From positions 1 through 64,000 of the forward strand of contig NZ_JBLXDN010000015.1 of the NCBI RefSeq assembly GCF_048264025.1: a stretch of DNA of 64,000 nt. Direction: 5' to 3'. The translations under genes were made by a program, and so were the position numbers. This DNA is from Nitrincola sp048264025 (lineage in GTDB: Bacteria; Pseudomonadota; Gammaproteobacteria; Pseudomonadales; Balneatricaceae). Below the pieces are notes generated by a model that searched no databases, had not been told where the DNA came from, and worked only from the letters and a program-made list of their open reading frames with translations. Of this stretch, positions 62,554 to 64,000 are shown piece after piece; the first letter of the stretch is position 1; the number at the start of each line of letters is the position of its first letter.

Positions 62554-62699
62554 GAGGCGGGCAAAACTCCATATTCGGCGCTTATTCTGCCTGTATTTCC
62601 ACTATTTTGCCCACCTGTCCCAACGCTCACCAACAGAGGAGATATTAGTTTATAGGGCTGTTTTGAGGGCGTTTAGGCAGGTTTCCTGCTAGGAGAACT

Positions 62700-62848
62700 A
62701 CATGTTCTCAGTGGAGTTGGGGGCTTCAATCATTGTTGCGTCGGTCAGAGAGACTTCCTCGAGCAGAACACTCGCCTCTGACAGCAACTGATTGACCTCA
62801 TCGAAGATTTGGCGTGCTAGGTCATATTGTTCCATCAGGTGGTGGAAT
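62700..62848 (-). pseudogene. IS5-family transposase fragment
   Basis: The minus strand encodes FHHLMEQYDLARQIFDEVNQ, LLSEASVLLEEVSLTDATMI and EAPNST, aligning with the HLLERHDSRGKFLKRF..LSEAGVLVKEGTLMDATIIEAPSST part of the IS5 relic at 14.4-15.2 kb. The two differ substantially, so they come from different IS5 copies. It is cut by the IS30 fragment on its right. Confidence 0.75.
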
Positions 62849-63013
62849 GTCTACTTTGCGCATCCGTACTCGTCCCGGGAGCGTGGGCTAAACGAAAACT
62901 TCAATGGACTGAGACGGCAGTTCATCCCGAAAGCGCCTCGAGCTCAGGCAGCCTGAAGGCGAATTCCAAGAGTACATTCAGGCTGTGGCGGGTGTCGCAC
63001 TTCGGAGTTGTCG
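62849..63013 (+). pseudogene. IS30 3'-end fragment
   Basis: It reads TACTTTGCGCATCCGTACTC (YFAHPYSS), ERGLNENFNGL and RQFIPK, then after an internal deletion AQAA. and the right terminus GGCGGGTGTCGCACTTCGGA + GTTG. Only about 165 bp remain. Confidence 0.8.
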
Positions 63014-63069
63014 CGCCCCCTCATATTTTTCAGACAGGGAATTCGTCAATATTTAGACCTCGCTCTACG

Positions 63070-63325
63070 GATATATCTATCTATTACCCGAACAGCTCTG
63101 TATTTGGGAAGGCTTTGGCTAGAATCGCGAAACCAAAAATTACTTTAAGTTCCTATCTATACCCGAACAGCTCTGCAAATTGGAAATTTAATAAAAATCC
63201 AAAAATTGAATCCCGAATAGGACCGTCGCTGCTATATCTATACCCGAACAGCTTCGTAATCAGAGGTAGAGTTACGCACTCCCAAATACATAGCTGCTCG
63301 CCATATCTATTCCCAAATAGCGTTG
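63070..63325. repeat. Degenerate ~75-bp repeats with a conserved ACCCGAACAGC core
   Basis: The motif CTAT.(T)ACCCGAACAGCTCTG occurs at cores starting 63086, 63161, 63242 and, weaker (TCCCAAATAGCGTTG), 63311. Spacings are 75, 81 and 69 bp. Intervening DNA is AT-rich and partly similar (AAACCAAAAATT / AATCCAAAAATT). No gene is present. The nature is unknown; a decayed iteron or spacer array are possibilities. Confidence 0.5.
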
Positions 63326-63533
63326 TCATAAATTTTGAACGCATTTGATCGATAGTAGGAAATATCGGTTCCGTTGTTAATCTCACAGAGACTAGGATAC
63401 TTCTTGTTTTTTGCGAATCATGAATCCTAAAAAACAACGTATTTGGGTTAGAGCAGCGATGAGTCGCTGTTGCACGCATTTTCAGCATTTAATTTTCTGA
63501 ACGGAGGGGTAAGAGTGTCTGTATTCCGCGCAT

Positions 63534-63815
63534 CACATCGCTGTCGTTTGAAATCAGTGATGAATCACTGAAATTTTACGACTTTGGTACGTTTTCAAGA
63601 TTTCTAGCCTGAACGGAATGCTTGAACTCTTCCCGTCACATCACTGTCGTTTGAAATCAATGATAAATCACTGAAATTTTACGACTTTGGTACGTTTTCA
63701 AGATTTAGTGCCTGAAACTGAGAATTCCGTTCATCACATCACTGTCGTTTGAAATCAGTGATGAATCACTGAAATTTTACTTTTTTGGTACGTTTTCAAG
63801 ATTTAGTGTCTGATC
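63534..63815. repeat. Three ~100-bp direct repeats with a palindromic core
   Basis: Copies start at 63534, 63637 and 63735 (spacings 103 and 98 bp). About 80 bp of each is conserved, from CACATCACTGTCGTTTGAAA to GGTACGTTTTCAAGATTTAG; about 20 bp between copies vary. Each holds TCAGTGAT-GA-ATCACTGA (one copy with two changes), a hairpin. A related palindrome CAGCGA-TGAG-TCGCTG lies upstream at about 63453-63468. No gene is present. The layout resembles iteron or partition-site arrays, but I cannot name it. Confidence 0.6.
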
Positions 63816-63826
63816 ACCTATCCCCC

Positions 63827-63899
63827 TGAATTAGCAAAATCCCGCGTAAACCCTCGCCCAAATGGAGCGGGGATACAAACGGGAACCGCGCAGCGGTTC
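63827..63899 (-). repeat. IS200/IS605 right end with hairpin
   Basis: Just beyond the TnpA stop, GAACCG-CGCAG-CGGTTC (63883-63899) forms a hairpin. The following TATCCCCGCTCCATTTGGGC (minus strand) with an internal imperfect stem ends in TTTGCTAA. This matches the solo end at 2712-2766 and should be the recognition hairpin and cleavage region of the element. Confidence 0.7.
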
Positions 63900-64000
63900 T
63901 AATCTGGCGTGGCCTGACTCTGCACATACTCTCGCAAAGTCTCAATGGTCGCACCTCCGGCGCTACATGCGAAGTATGAGCGTGACCACAACGCCCCACT
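63899..64000 (-). CDS. tnpA: IS200/IS605-family TnpA, C-terminus only (window edge)
   Basis: The last 33 codons read SGALWSRSYFACSAGGATIE then TLREYVQSQ and ATPD, ending at TAG (63899-63901). The S.SYFA.SAGGA..E.L..Y...Q end is typical of single-strand (HUH, Y1) TnpA transposases that move IS200/IS605 elements. The rest lies outside the window. If intact, it could also mobilise the tnpB-only element at 6-7.5 kb only if it recognised that element's different hairpins. Confidence 0.85.
   Translation of the reverse strand, partial: SGALWSRSYFACSAGGATIETLREYVQSQATPD

Noticed and set aside
62255..62692. 145-codon plus-strand frame with SFAVESVAALPWNQWQ repeats
   Set aside because: It is the translation of the 23-bp IS21 terminal repeats, not a repeat protein.
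62827..63348. 173-codon plus-strand frame with recurring YPNS
   Set aside because: It reads from an IS30 fragment into the degenerate repeat array; no start signal or stable fold is expected.
63534..63815. Three 100-bp repeats as a CRISPR array
   Set aside because: The conserved part (~80 bp) is far longer than the variable part (~20 bp), the reverse of a CRISPR layout.
1..64000. tRNA, tmRNA or rRNA genes
   Set aside because: I looked for cloverleaf-like GTTCGA..C arms and rRNA landmarks by eye and saw none I could support; a covariance-model scan would be needed to be certain.

Overview
The window reads as DNA from a gammaproteobacterium, probably a marine or environmental Oceanospirillales- or Pseudomonadales-like heterotroph. 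That placement is an inference from gene content (TRAP transporters, an mhp-type aromatic pathway, a sugar-acid pathway, KfrA, IS21/IS30/IS5/IS605 elements). No rRNA or tRNA gene is visible to anchor it. The window has two halves with very different character.

Left half (about 1-31 kb): an accessory region crowded with toxin-antitoxin (TA) and mobile-element debris. It holds a window-edge hipA; a complete hipBA pair behind three palindromes spaced exactly 50 bp apart; two orphan DUF2384 (Xre/MbcA/ParS) antitoxins; a frameshifted higBA; a Phd-type antitoxin with a truncated RelE-type toxin; a ParD; a frameshifted Fic protein; a DUF4160/DUF2442 locus; and a small two-gene module behind a 36-bp perfect palindrome. 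Transposon relics sit between them: IS3, IS5 and IS30 fragments, an IS21-like pair of ends without transposase, and an IS605-type tnpB element that splits a UvrD/helicase IV-like gene. A six-repeat decayed CRISPR array without cas genes lies at 13.9-14.3 kb. From 21.8 to 25.7 kb there are ordinary metabolic genes (LysR/azlCD and LysR/amino-acid racemase). From 26.9 to 30.5 kb there is a divergent kfrA and tyrosine-recombinase locus.

Right half (about 31-57 kb): catabolic operons. At 31.0-40.2 kb an mhp-type pathway for 3-(3-hydroxyphenyl)propionate-like compounds is arranged as mhpD-mhpF-mhpE-dctP on the minus strand, divergent from mhpR-mhpB-(two-component flavin monooxygenase)-mhpC on the plus strand. 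A matching GTGCAC-N3-GTGCAC operator lies in front of mhpR and again in front of mhpB. At 40.4-41.5 kb an IS30 element truncates a tctC gene. GntR, TetR and MFS genes follow. At 46.1-54.8 kb a LysR gene diverges from a complete TRAP transporter, a pentonate-type IlvD/Edd dehydratase, an AraD1-family protein and a 2-oxoglutarate-semialdehyde dehydrogenase, which together suggest oxidative pentonate degradation to 2-oxoglutarate. A second mhpF-mhpE-like aldolase/acylating-dehydrogenase pair follows directly (54.9-56.9 kb). Because 2-keto-3-deoxypentonate differs from 4-hydroxy-2-oxovalerate only by a 5-hydroxyl, this pair may form a channelled branch of pentonate catabolism. That is the most interesting hypothesis in the window.

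Right edge (57-64 kb): a DUF4160 remnant locus, a second large Fic protein, a tnpB relic, a decayed IS21 element with six 23-bp terminal repeats, IS5 and IS30 fragments, two unexplained arrays of 70-100 bp direct repeats, and the C-terminus of an IS200/IS605 TnpA running off the end.
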